Positions 1 through 8,294 of a DNA stretch of 64,000 nucleotides are shown here, in pieces (position 1 is the stretch's first letter; every line of letters starts with the position of its first letter). Under the pieces are notes generated by a model, which was given only the letters and a program-made list of their open reading frames with translations, had not been told where the DNA came from and made no database searches. Source of the stretch: Polaribacter sp. BAL334. GTDB taxonomy: Bacteria > Bacteroidota > Bacteroidia > Flavobacteriales > Flavobacteriaceae. The DNA is taken from the NCBI RefSeq assembly GCF_015767435.1, contig NZ_JADWOV010000301.1, forward strand, positions 186,001 to 250,000, in the 5' to 3' direction. The position numbers were made by a program, and so were the translations under genes.

Positions 1-453
1 GAAGAATGCTAATATTTTTTCAAAACGCTCTTTAGTCAAATAGCCAGGAATTTTCTGCAATAACTCTTCTTTTTTAGTCAAAAAGATGGTGGTTGGATAG
101 GAAAGTTTTCCTTCTAAAAAAGCCACTGCAAGTTCGTGATATTCAGTTCTTCCTTGTTGTTGGTATTTGAAAGTATGCCCTTTATACTTGATGTCTTCTT
201 TGCCTTCTCCATCCAATTTGATGGCGTAAAAATGCTTATTGATATATGTTGCAATCACACTATTTTCATAGGTTTCTTTGTCCATTTTTTTGCAATAGCC
301 ACACCAATCTGCATATACATCAATCAAAATGGGTTTTGGATTGGTTTTGTTCAATTCAATAGCTTTTTCAAACGAAAGCCAATTCACTTTTTCCTGAGAA
401 AAATGAGAAAAACTTACGAAAAAGAATGCTAATAATACGCTATATTTTTTCAT
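1..453 (-). CDS. Thioredoxin-fold protein, exported (3' end cut by window)
   Basis: An open frame runs on the minus strand from ATG at 453 to the window edge (151 codons), so the C-terminus lies outside. The first ~20 residues (MKKYSVLLAFFFVSFSHFSQ) form a signal peptide. A DWCGYCKKMDKETY segment then gives a CxxC redox motif in a thioredoxin fold, followed by a segment of the kind that holds the cis-proline (SYPTTIFL). This type of small periplasmic thioredoxin-like protein reduces or isomerises disulfides, or serves as a thiol oxidoreductase for surface proteins. The exact partner cannot be told. The gene is transcribed in the same direction as the peptide transporter upstream of it but is separated by a terminator. 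Confidence 0.8.
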   Translation of the reverse strand, partial: MKKYSVLLAFFFVSFSHFSQEKVNWLSFEKAIELNKTNPKPILIDVYADWCGYCKKMDKETYENSVIATYINKHFYAIKLDGEGKEDIKYKGHTFKYQQQGRTEYHELAVAFLEGKLSYPTTIFLTKKEELLQKIPGYLTKERFEKILAFF

Positions 454-554
454 ATTTCTATGGTCGAAAACTTGCGCCAAAATTACAAATAAAATCTAAA
501 TAGAATGAGAATTCAACTTGTTAAACAAGTCATAATTCACATCAACAAGTATAA

Positions 555-588
555 AAAAACCTCATAATATTGATTTTATGAGGTTTTT
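555..588 (-). terminator. Rho-independent terminator of the peptide transporter gene
   Basis: A 13-bp perfect stem (AAAAACCTCATAA / TTATGAGGTTTTT) with an 8-nt loop lies 20 bp past the stop at 608. On the minus strand it runs into a U-rich tract, so it fits an intrinsic terminator for the DPP-IV/peptide transporter pair. Confidence 0.75.
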
Positions 589-607
589 ATGGGTGAAAAA
601 GTAATTA

Positions 608-2116
608 TTAGTGTACGTTTCCTAGTAATTTTTTCATCACTGGTGACATCAATAAAACTATGGCCCCTGCACCCAAAGCGTACATAGCAATTAAGTGAAA
701 ACCATCTGTGTAAATTGTCAATGTTTCTAAACCACCAACATTGGTATCTGTACTTTCTACGGCCAATTGTTCACCAATAAATCCTACAATTTGAAACGCA
801 AATGCGGATGATAAAAACCAAACTCCCATCATAAATGCCACTATATTTTTGGGTGATAAATCTGTAATTTTAGACAGTCCAATGGGTGACATAAATAATT
901 CTCCAATGGAAATAATAAAATACATAATCAATAAATAAGCAAAAGGAACCATGCCATTTTCATCTGCACTTGCACCACTTATGGATAGAATATAAAAACA
1001 AACTCCTGCTAACACTAATCCAAAACCAAATTTATAGGGAGTTCTTGGATTCATTCCTTTTTTCGCTAAAAAACCCCATAGCAAAGAAATTGGAATCGCC
1101 AAAATGATGATAAACATCGAGTTCAAAGCATTTGTTTGACTAGCAGACATGATACCATCCAAAGCAACATTTCTTGCTGCAAATAAGGTAATTACACTTC
1201 CTGAAAGTTCATGAAAACCCCAAAAAAGTGTCATGAAAAAAGTGATTAAAACGGCCATTGTTAGTTTTTTTCTTGCATCACTATCCAGTTTTATCATAAT
1301 ATAAATAATGTAAGCCAACACCGCAAAACCAATGAATTTAAAAATACCACTAACATAATTTTGTTGCCAAGATGCTAATAAATAAGCAATTCCAGGTGCA
1401 CAAAGAAAAGCGATGATTGGAATCAATGTTTTTTGTGGAATTCCCATGATTTTCTTTTCATAGACTGCTCTATCTAAAGGCATTCCTCTGTCTCCAAAAA
1501 CATTCTTTTTGATACCACTCCAAAAGAAAAATAACCCAGTTAACATTCCAAATCCTGCTAATCCAAATCCATAATGCCATCCGTATTCAGCTGCTAACCA
1601 GCCACACAATAATGGTGCTACGAAACCTCCAATATTAATTCCCATGTAGAAAATTGTAAAACCTGATTCTTTTCTGACGTCTCCTTCTTTATACAAGGAA
1701 CCAACAAATGTGGAAATATTCGGTTTGAAAAATCCATTACCAACAACGATAAAAGCCAATGCTAAAAAGAAAGCAATGTCATTTTGAATTGCCAACACAA
1801 AATGTCCTAATGCCATTAAAACACCTCCCAAAAAAATGGAAGCTCTCATGCCTAATATTTTGTCAGAAATTTGTCCACCAATTACTGTGGAAGCATACAC
1901 CAAAGAACCATAAGAAGCATATACAACAGCGGTTGCTGTGTCTCTCTCTACAATGGCTTTGAATATTTCTTGAACCATATACAGCGTAAGCAATGCACGC
2001 ATTCCATAGAAACTAAAACGTTCCCATAATTCAGCAAAAAACAGGTAAAATAATCCTTTTGGATGTCCAAACATTTCTGGTTCCTGTGAAATAGTATTGA
2101 CAACTTTGTCTATCAT
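608..2116 (-). CDS. POT/PTR2 family proton-coupled peptide transporter
   Basis: This 502-residue protein is a major-facilitator peptide:H+ symporter that imports di- and tripeptides across the inner membrane. The family motif ExxERFxxY is present near residue 30 as ELWERFSFYGMR, and the second PTR signature appears as GNGFFKPNISTFVG and FTIFYMGINIGG. About 12-14 hydrophobic segments and the length are normal for the family. It begins 15 bp after the stop of a DPP-IV type peptidase on the same strand, so the two are probably one transcript: the peptidase releases dipeptides and this carrier imports them. A terminator follows. Substrate range within the family cannot be read from sequence. Confidence 0.9.
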   Translation of the reverse strand: MIDKVVNTISQEPEMFGHPKGLFYLFFAELWERFSFYGMRALLTLYMVQEIFKAIVERDTATAVVYASYGSLVYASTVIGGQISDKILGMRASIFLGGVLMALGHFVLAIQNDIAFFLALAFIVVGNGFFKPNISTFVGSLYKEGDVRKESGFTIFYMGINIGGFVAPLLCGWLAAEYGWHYGFGLAGFGMLTGLFFFWSGIKKNVFGDRGMPLDRAVYEKKIMGIPQKTLIPIIAFLCAPGIAYLLASWQQNYVSGIFKFIGFAVLAYIIYIMIKLDSDARKKLTMAVLITFFMTLFWGFHELSGSVITLFAARNVALDGIMSASQTNALNSMFIIILAIPISLLWGFLAKKGMNPRTPYKFGFGLVLAGVCFYILSISGASADENGMVPFAYLLIMYFIISIGELFMSPIGLSKITDLSPKNIVAFMMGVWFLSSAFAFQIVGFIGEQLAVESTDTNVGGLETLTIYTDGFHLIAMYALGAGAIVLLMSPVMKKLLGNVH

Positions 2117-2131
2117 AATGATTCTTTTTTA

Positions 2132-4321
2132 TTAGTTTAATAAGTGTTTTTCAACGAAATTCGTCATTTTAGTGTATAAATTCAAGCGCATGTTTTTACC
2201 TTCGTAAATTCCATGAGCTCTGTCTGGTACTACAAACATATCAAATTGTTTATTAGCTTCAATCAGAGAATTGATCATTCTATAAGAATTTTGAACATGC
2301 ACATTGTCATCGCCTGTGCCATGTACCAACAAGAAATTTCCTTTTAATTTATCAGCATAATTGAATGGTGAATTCTCATCATATCCACTAGCATTTTCTT
2401 GAGGTGTTTGCATGTATCGTTCTGTGTAAACGGAATCGTAAAATCGCCAAGAAGTTACTGGAGCTACTGCAATTGCCATCGAAAAAACATCATTGCCTTT
2501 TAAGATACAATTAGTACTCATAAATCCACCATAACTCCAGCCCCAAATACCAATTTTATTTTTATTGATGTAAGGCAATTCAGCCAATTTTTTGGCAGCT
2601 GCAATTTGATCTTCCACTTCGTATTTTCCCAATTCTTTTTGGGTAACTTTTTTGAAATCAGCACCTTTAAATCCTGTTCCACGTCCGTCAACACACACCA
2701 CAATAATGCCTTTTTGTGCTAACATATTGTGCCAATAATCATTGGCAGCATTCCAAGAATTGCCCACTTGTTGCGACCCAGGACCTGAATATTGAAACAT
2801 GAATAAAGGATATTTTTTACTAGCATCAAAATCTACAGGTTTCAACATCCACATGTTCAATTCATTCCCATTGATATTGATGGTTGAATATTCTTTTTTA
2901 CTCATTTTATAGCCTTTCAGCTCATTTTTCAACTCCCTATTGTCAATAATCACTTTCAGCATTTTTCCTTCTGAATTGTATAGAGAATATACTGGAGGAT
3001 TTTCCGAAGAAGAATATGTATTGATAAAAAAGTTTAAGTTTTTGCTAAAAGCAGCGTTATTTTGACCTTCTTTTTCGCTCAATAATTTTTTGTTTTTCCC
3101 ATTCAAACCAATCGAATAAACGCCTCTATTGATAGCGCCATTTTCTACAGATTGATAATAAATGGTTTTTTTTGAGGCGTCAAATCCATAATAATTGGTT
3201 ACTTCCCAGTTTCCTTTGGTAATTTGATTGATGAGTTTTCCGTTAAAATCATACTGATAAATATGATTGAAACCATCTTTTTCGCTAGTCCAAATAAAGC
3301 TGTTATCATTCAAAAAAGTCAAATTATCGTGAATATCCACATAGGCTTTGTCTGTTTCGTTCAGCAATATACTTGAGGTGCTTTTTTGCGCATCAATTTT
3401 GTGCAATTTTAAATCATTTTGATGACGATTTAAGGTGGTTGCAATCAAGAAATTTGCTTCATTTGACCACTTGATTCTTGGAATGTATTCATAATCACCC
3501 AAAGCTATTTTTTCAGTTTTAGCATTGCTTGCATTGTAAATATGTAGAGTTACAATCGCATTTTTTTCGCCAGCTTTTGGATATTTAAAAACCTGTTGTG
3601 TAGGATACAATTCTTTTCCTACAATGTCCATTGAGAATGTTGGTACAGCTGTTTCGTCAAATCTCAAAAATGCCAAATGTTTGCTATCTGCACTCCATTC
3701 AAAAGCGCGTACAAATCCAAATTCTTCTTCGTACACCCAATCTGTAATTCCATTGATGATGCTATTTTTCAACCCATCTTTTGTGATTTGAATCGTGCTA
3801 TTTTTTTCAAAATCTTTGATAAAAATATTATTGTCTTTTGCATAAGCAACTTTCTGATTGTCAGGAGAAAATATAGGTTCTTGAATGTTTTCTCCAATCA
3901 AAATAAGTTCTTTGGAGGCAATGTCAAATGCATAAAAAGTACCGCTAAATGAACGTCTGTAAATTCCATTGAAATTGGTTCCTAAAATCAATTTTGTTTC
4001 ATCATTATTAAAGCTGTATGATGAAATCGTATTCATTTCAGACAAATCTTTACTACTTACAATAGTGGCTACTTTTTCCAAGGTTTTGTAACTGTATTTG
4101 TCAACAGTTGCCTCTCTTGTTTGACGATTGTAATTTAATAATGAATAAAAATCACCATTCATCGAATTCAAAGCGTTCATTCTTTCTGGAGAAAAAGTGC
4201 CATTCCAAATCTCTGTTAGTGAAATTTCTTTGTTTCCAGAAGTGTTTAATGAGTTATTTTGAGCTTTTGATTGAGTGGTAAATAATAGTAATAAGGAAAA
4301 AAATATACCTACATTTTTCAT
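2132..4321 (-). CDS. Dipeptidyl peptidase IV family S9 serine peptidase, exported
   Basis: 729 residues with signal peptide (residues 1-20, ending SKAQ), an N-terminal eight-bladed propeller region (about 40-470) and a C-terminal alpha/beta-hydrolase. The triad is visible: Ser596 in GIWGWSYGGF, Asp671 in HGTGDDNVH and His703 in DRAHGIYEG. The double-Glu motif that clamps the peptide N-terminus in DPP-IV is present at WVYEEEFG (Glu198-Glu199). The enzyme should cut Xaa-Pro or Xaa-Ala dipeptides from the N-terminus of peptides in the periplasm or at the surface. It is first in an operon with the POT transporter. A TATTTTCG element at 4358-4365 (minus) is a near-match to the -7 consensus. Confidence 0.92.
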   Translation of the reverse strand: MKNVGIFFSLLLLFTTQSKAQNNSLNTSGNKEISLTEIWNGTFSPERMNALNSMNGDFYSLLNYNRQTREATVDKYSYKTLEKVATIVSSKDLSEMNTISSYSFNNDETKLILGTNFNGIYRRSFSGTFYAFDIASKELILIGENIQEPIFSPDNQKVAYAKDNNIFIKDFEKNSTIQITKDGLKNSIINGITDWVYEEEFGFVRAFEWSADSKHLAFLRFDETAVPTFSMDIVGKELYPTQQVFKYPKAGEKNAIVTLHIYNASNAKTEKIALGDYEYIPRIKWSNEANFLIATTLNRHQNDLKLHKIDAQKSTSSILLNETDKAYVDIHDNLTFLNDNSFIWTSEKDGFNHIYQYDFNGKLINQITKGNWEVTNYYGFDASKKTIYYQSVENGAINRGVYSIGLNGKNKKLLSEKEGQNNAAFSKNLNFFINTYSSSENPPVYSLYNSEGKMLKVIIDNRELKNELKGYKMSKKEYSTININGNELNMWMLKPVDFDASKKYPLFMFQYSGPGSQQVGNSWNAANDYWHNMLAQKGIIVVCVDGRGTGFKGADFKKVTQKELGKYEVEDQIAAAKKLAELPYINKNKIGIWGWSYGGFMSTNCILKGNDVFSMAIAVAPVTSWRFYDSVYTERYMQTPQENASGYDENSPFNYADKLKGNFLLVHGTGDDNVHVQNSYRMINSLIEANKQFDMFVVPDRAHGIYEGKNMRLNLYTKMTNFVEKHLLN

Positions 4322-4456
4322 GAAGTTTGATGTTTTAATAAATATTCGTCAAGTTTACGAAAATATTGTCAAAAAAGGATGCATTGAATGGAAGTTTTGA
4401 ATGACATTTTTTTAGGAAATGATGATTTGTATGTATCGTTTGGATTTCATCAAAAA

Positions 4457-4492
4457 AAAATCTCGTTACAGTTTAAAATGTAACGAGATTTT
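4457..4492 (-). terminator. Rho-independent terminator of the SPFH lipoprotein gene
   Basis: Perfect 14-bp stem (AAAATCTCGTTACA with its complement) around an 8-nt loop. It is followed on the minus strand by a run of nine U residues (4452-4460 on plus is all A) and lies 17 bp past the stop at 4509. Confidence 0.8.
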
Positions 4493-4508
4493 CAGGAACT
4501 ACATGTTG

Positions 4509-5318
4509 TTATTTTTTCTTAGTAGTTTCCTCTTTTTTTTCTTCAGTATCACCCACAATTAGCGGAGTTTTACCATCAGTAATAATGATTTTTGAATTTG
4601 GAGATCTTGCAAGATCTTTGAAAGCTTCAATCGCTTTTAGCTTTAAAATTCCACTTGTCAAACCTTCAGTGATGATGATTTGCGCATCTCTTTCCCCTTT
4701 GGCATTGATGATTTTTCTTTCTGCTTCTAGTTTTTCTTGATCTAACACAAATTCCATTCTCATGGCATCTTGCTCAGCTTGCAGTTTTCTTTCTATAGAA
4801 CTCGCTAAACCCATAGGCAATTGAATACTTTTCATTAAAACGGCAATCAATTCAATTCCGTCAGCTTGTTTTTCAAGATTCACTTTCATCTTGTCTAAAA
4901 TTTCACCTTCAATTTTTGCTCTCATTCCTGAATGCATGTCTTTTGCATAAAATTTGGCACAAACATCAGAAGCTGCTGATCTAAAAACGCTGGTAATTAC
5001 AGATTCGTAATCTTGTCCTAAATTTTCTAACACAGAGGAAACTTTGTTTGCCTCTAATCTGTACAAAATTGAAATGTCCGAATTTACACTCAAACCTTCT
5101 TTACTTGGCAAACTCAATGTTAGTAAAATGTTACTCGTTTTCGTAGATTCTTTAATTACTTTACTTACTAATGGATTGTAAAGTATGGTTCCTTGGGTTT
5201 TTACTTCGGATGAAAGCTTTCCTAACGTTTGTTTTATACCTACTTCTCCGGGTCTTATTACTGCGCAACTTGTAAATACAAGTCCTAAACATACAATGGC
5301 GATACTTGATTTTTTCAT
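4509..5318 (-). CDS. SPFH/prohibitin-like lipoprotein
   Basis: 269 residues with an N-terminal hydrophobic stretch ending in a lipobox (LVFTSC, Cys18) and a glycine-rich prohibitin-like start (IRPGEVGIKQTLGKL). An SPFH/Band 7 core spans about 25-185. A charged coiled coil follows (about 185-225: LQAEQDAMRMEFVLDQEK) and then a short lysine-rich tail. SPFH proteins form large membrane-bound rings that scaffold proteases or lipid domains. Most are anchored by a transmembrane helix; here the anchor appears to be a lipid on Cys18, which would place the domain outside the inner membrane. It is monocistronic with its own terminator. The role is not determinable from sequence. Confidence 0.82.
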   Translation of the reverse strand: MKKSSIAIVCLGLVFTSCAVIRPGEVGIKQTLGKLSSEVKTQGTILYNPLVSKVIKESTKTSNILLTLSLPSKEGLSVNSDISILYRLEANKVSSVLENLGQDYESVITSVFRSAASDVCAKFYAKDMHSGMRAKIEGEILDKMKVNLEKQADGIELIAVLMKSIQLPMGLASSIERKLQAEQDAMRMEFVLDQEKLEAERKIINAKGERDAQIIITEGLTSGILKLKAIEAFKDLARSPNSKIIITDGKTPLIVGDTEEKKEETTKKK

Positions 5319-5634
5319 AATTATAAGATTTTAAAGTTAACTATATCTTGTTATATATACTCTTAAATTTAATAGTAATACAATTATATGTGCGATATTA
5401 GTGATTGATTTTATTTATGCGCAATCATTAAAAAAAATAGTTTACCAATTTGCTGTTAATTTGTCTTAAAATATTGTGTTTTTGATGTTGTGATAGCATA
5501 TAACATCAAAAATATCAACATTTTCACAATTTAAAAATTTGTTAAAACCTACATTTTATCGTCTTTTTACAAATTAGTTTAAGGTTTAAAATACTTTCAT
5601 TTATATTTGTTCTCATAAGATTACAGATATAGAA
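5319..5634. other. Gene-free region with an 11-bp inverted repeat
   Basis: Very AT-rich spacer between divergent genes, with no open frame I would support. It holds a perfect 11-bp inverted repeat (TTTTTGATGTT at 5479-5489, AACATCAAAAA at 5502-5512). An outer ATTGTG/CACAAT pair (5473-5478 and 5525-5530) flanks it. Neither strand has a U-tract after the stem, so it is not a normal terminator and could be an operator or an mRNA structure upstream of HMG-CoA reductase. A -7 element lies at 5602. Confidence 0.5.
5602..5609 (+). promoter_or_regulatory. -7 element (TATATTTG) for HMG-CoA reductase
   Basis: Exact match to the Bacteroidetes TAnnTTTG element, 25 nt before the ATG at 5635. I do not see a TTG -33 element at the usual spacing, so strength may depend on an activator. 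Confidence 0.45.
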
Positions 5635-7368
5635 ATGAGCAAAATAATTTCAGGATTTTCTAAATTAAACAAGGAAGAAAAAATTGATTGGTTAACGAAA
5701 AATTATTTTCAGAATCCTTCAGAAACCCTACAAATCATCAAACAATATTGGAACGAAAATGAAACGCTTCAAAATCTTCATGATGATTTTATCGAAAATA
5801 CCATTACCAATTTTTATTTGCCTTTTGGAATTGCGCCTAATTTTGTAATCAATGGCAAGGAATATGTGGTTCCAATGGTGATTGAGGAGAGTTCAGTGGT
5901 GGCAGCAGCTTCTTTGGTAGCGAAATTTTGGAGTGCCAAAGGTGGCTTCAAAACCGAAGTTTTAGGAACTACCAAAATTGGTCAAGTTCATTTTCTATTT
6001 ACAGGAAAAAAGGAAGATTTAGAACGCTATTTTCAGGAAAATAAAACCGAATTATTTGCAGCAACTGCATCCATCACCCAAAATATGGAAAAACGTGGTG
6101 GAGGTATTTTAGATATTCAATTGAAAGATAAAACTGCTGATTTAGCCAATTATTATCAATTACACATCACCTTTGAAACGAAAGATTCTATGGGTGCGAA
6201 TTTCATCAATTCTTGTTTAGAAGCGATTGCCAATAAATTCAGAAATGACGATATTGAAATCATCATGAGCATACTTTCCAATTACGTTCCTGAGTGTTTG
6301 GTGCGTGCTGAAGTGAGTTGCAAGATTGCTGATTTAGACATCGAAAATCCGCAGAAATTTGCTGAAAAATTTTATCAAGCTGTCAAAATTGCAGAAATTG
6401 AACCTTACAGAGCAGTCACGCACAACAAAGGAATTATGAACGGAATTGATGCTGTTGTGTTAGCAACAGGCAATGATTTTAGAGCCGTTGAAGCGGGTGT
6501 TCATGCCTATGCTTCACGCTCAGGAACATACACAAGTTTGTCTCATTGTTCCATTGATGATGGAATTTTTAAATTTTGGATTGAAATTCCTTTAGCTTTA
6601 GGCACTGTTGGCGGTTTGACTGCTTTGCATCCCATGTCAAAAATTTCGTTGGAAATGTTACAAAATCCGTCTGCAAAAGAATTGATGCAAATCATGGCTG
6701 CTGCTGGTTTGGCGCAAAATTTTGCGGCTTTGCGAGCTTTGACAACCAAAGGAATTCAACATGGACACATGAAAATGCACTTGCAAAACATTCTAAATCA
6801 GCTAGGAGCAACTAAAAAGGAGAAAAATAGTCTGATTGATTTTTTTAAAAATCAAACTGTTTCACATGCAGCTGTGGTGAATAAATTCAATGAAATGCGA
6901 ATGGCAAAAGTGACTTGGGTTGATTTTTTGGATGAAATATTGGTCAGAGAAAAGTTAGCAACATTAACTTCAGATTCTAAACCCATTTTCGGATTGATGA
7001 ATGCTCAACAAATGATTGAACATTTGAGTGCAATTACCAAAATTGCCAATGGAAATTGGAATTTGGACGCTTTTGTTTCAGATGAAAAAATGGCAAGAAG
7101 AAAACCTTTTTTAGATACTGAAAATGAATTGGAAATTGGCTTTAAACCTACTTTGTTGGCAGAAGAACCCAATCCGTTGCAATTCAATTCGATGCAAGAA
7201 GCAATTGATGATTTGATGGCTCAAATTCAATTTTTTGTAAAAGTTTTTCAAGAAAATCCAACAAAAAAGGTAGTGCATCCATTTTTTGGAGAACTCGATT
7301 TTGAGTATTGGAAAAAATTTCAAATAAAACATTTTACACATCATTTTAAACAATTCAGTCTGATATAA
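5635..7368 (+). CDS. mvaA: Class II HMG-CoA reductase with C-terminal DUF1569/DinB-like domain
   Basis: The first ~430 of 577 residues are a class II hydroxymethylglutaryl-CoA reductase, the committed step of the mevalonate pathway. Active-site elements are present: Glu85 region (VIEESSVVAAAS), Lys265 in THNKGIMNG, Asp281 in ATGNDFRAVEAG and His378 in QHGHMKMH. Class II enzymes usually end near 430 residues. Here a further ~140 residues resemble the DUF1569/DinB-like four-helix fold: FGLMNAQQMIEHL (His463), VHPFFGELDFEYW (His548) and KHFTHHFKQF (His566, His569, His570). These histidines could form a metal site. The stop overlaps the start of the GYDIA kinase (TAATG), so translation is probably coupled. 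Confidence 0.9.
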   Translation: MSKIISGFSKLNKEEKIDWLTKNYFQNPSETLQIIKQYWNENETLQNLHDDFIENTITNFYLPFGIAPNFVINGKEYVVPMVIEESSVVAAASLVAKFWSAKGGFKTEVLGTTKIGQVHFLFTGKKEDLERYFQENKTELFAATASITQNMEKRGGGILDIQLKDKTADLANYYQLHITFETKDSMGANFINSCLEAIANKFRNDDIEIIMSILSNYVPECLVRAEVSCKIADLDIENPQKFAEKFYQAVKIAEIEPYRAVTHNKGIMNGIDAVVLATGNDFRAVEAGVHAYASRSGTYTSLSHCSIDDGIFKFWIEIPLALGTVGGLTALHPMSKISLEMLQNPSAKELMQIMAAAGLAQNFAALRALTTKGIQHGHMKMHLQNILNQLGATKKEKNSLIDFFKNQTVSHAAVVNKFNEMRMAKVTWVDFLDEILVREKLATLTSDSKPIFGLMNAQQMIEHLSAITKIANGNWNLDAFVSDEKMARRKPFLDTENELEIGFKPTLLAEEPNPLQFNSMQEAIDDLMAQIQFFVKVFQENPTKKVVHPFFGELDFEYWKKFQIKHFTHHFKQFSLI

Positions 7369-8294
7369 TGCATTTTTATTCGAACGGAAAATTATTGTTA
7401 ACAGGAGAATACCTCGTTTTGGATGGGGCAAAATCTTTGGCAATTCCAACGAAATTTGGGCAAGACCTTGAGGTAATTCCGATAAAAGAATCGCAATTGA
7501 TTTGGGGAAGTTTTACGGTTGAAGGAAATTGTTGGTTTGAAACTGTATTTGAGTTGCCTAAATTACGATTGATTTCCGCAACTTTCGAATCAGACAAAGA
7601 AGAAAATGCTGAAATGATAGCAGAAACTTTGTTGGAAATATTGTTAGAAGCCAAAAAAATGAATCCTGATTTTTTAAATGCTAATGGCGGTTTTTTGGTG
7701 AAAACAAATCTCACTTTTCCAAGAAAATGGGGATTAGGAAGTTCGTCAACACTAATCAATTCAATCGCTTCTTGGGCAAAAGTAGATGCTTTTCAATTGT
7801 TGTGGAATTCGTTTAAAGGAAGTGGTTATGACATTGCTTGTGCGCAAAATGACTCGCCTATTTTGTATCAACTCAATCATCAACATCCTTTGGTTGAACA
7901 AGTCAAATTTCAACCAACATTTCATCAAAACTTATTTTTTGTCTACTTAAACATAAAGCAAGATTCGAAACAAGGAATTGCAAAATATCGAGAAAATATG
8001 CAAAATATCACTCAAGAAATCAATGCGATTTCTCATATTTCAGAATCTTTTTTAAAAGCAACTTCGTTGATTGATTTTGAAAAACTACTCATTGAACATG
8101 AAAATATTATTAGTTCAATCATTAAACAAAAACCAATTAAAGAGTCACTTTTTTCAGATTATTTTGGAGAAATAAAAAGTTTGGGAGCTTGGGGAGGAGA
8201 TTTTGTGTTGGCAACAGGCAATGAAAGCACGCCAAATTATTTTAAAAACAAAGGATTTGAAACAATTATTTCATACAAAGACATGATTTTATGA
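7368..8294 (+). CDS. GYDIA-family GHMP kinase (candidate phosphomevalonate kinase)
   Basis: 308 residues of GHMP kinase fold: an N-terminal GKLLLTGEYLVLDG, the ATP loop KWGLGSSST at 120-128, and GSGYDIACA at 151-159, the motif that names the family and carries the presumed catalytic Asp155. Other GHMP kinases of this region already cover the mevalonate kinase (14633) and diphosphomevalonate decarboxylase (13034) steps. Because this gene is translationally coupled to HMG-CoA reductase, the phosphomevalonate step is the likely role. That is inference from context; family membership is firm. Its stop overlaps the start of the next gene (ATGA). Confidence 0.85.
   Translation: MHFYSNGKLLLTGEYLVLDGAKSLAIPTKFGQDLEVIPIKESQLIWGSFTVEGNCWFETVFELPKLRLISATFESDKEENAEMIAETLLEILLEAKKMNPDFLNANGGFLVKTNLTFPRKWGLGSSSTLINSIASWAKVDAFQLLWNSFKGSGYDIACAQNDSPILYQLNHQHPLVEQVKFQPTFHQNLFFVYLNIKQDSKQGIAKYRENMQNITQEINAISHISESFLKATSLIDFEKLLIEHENIISSIIKQKPIKESLFSDYFGEIKSLGAWGGDFVLATGNESTPNYFKNKGFETIISYKDMIL

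Noticed and set aside
136..432. Plus-strand open frame of 98 codons
   Set aside because: It is antisense to the thioredoxin-like gene, whose minus-strand frame has a signal peptide and a CxxC motif.
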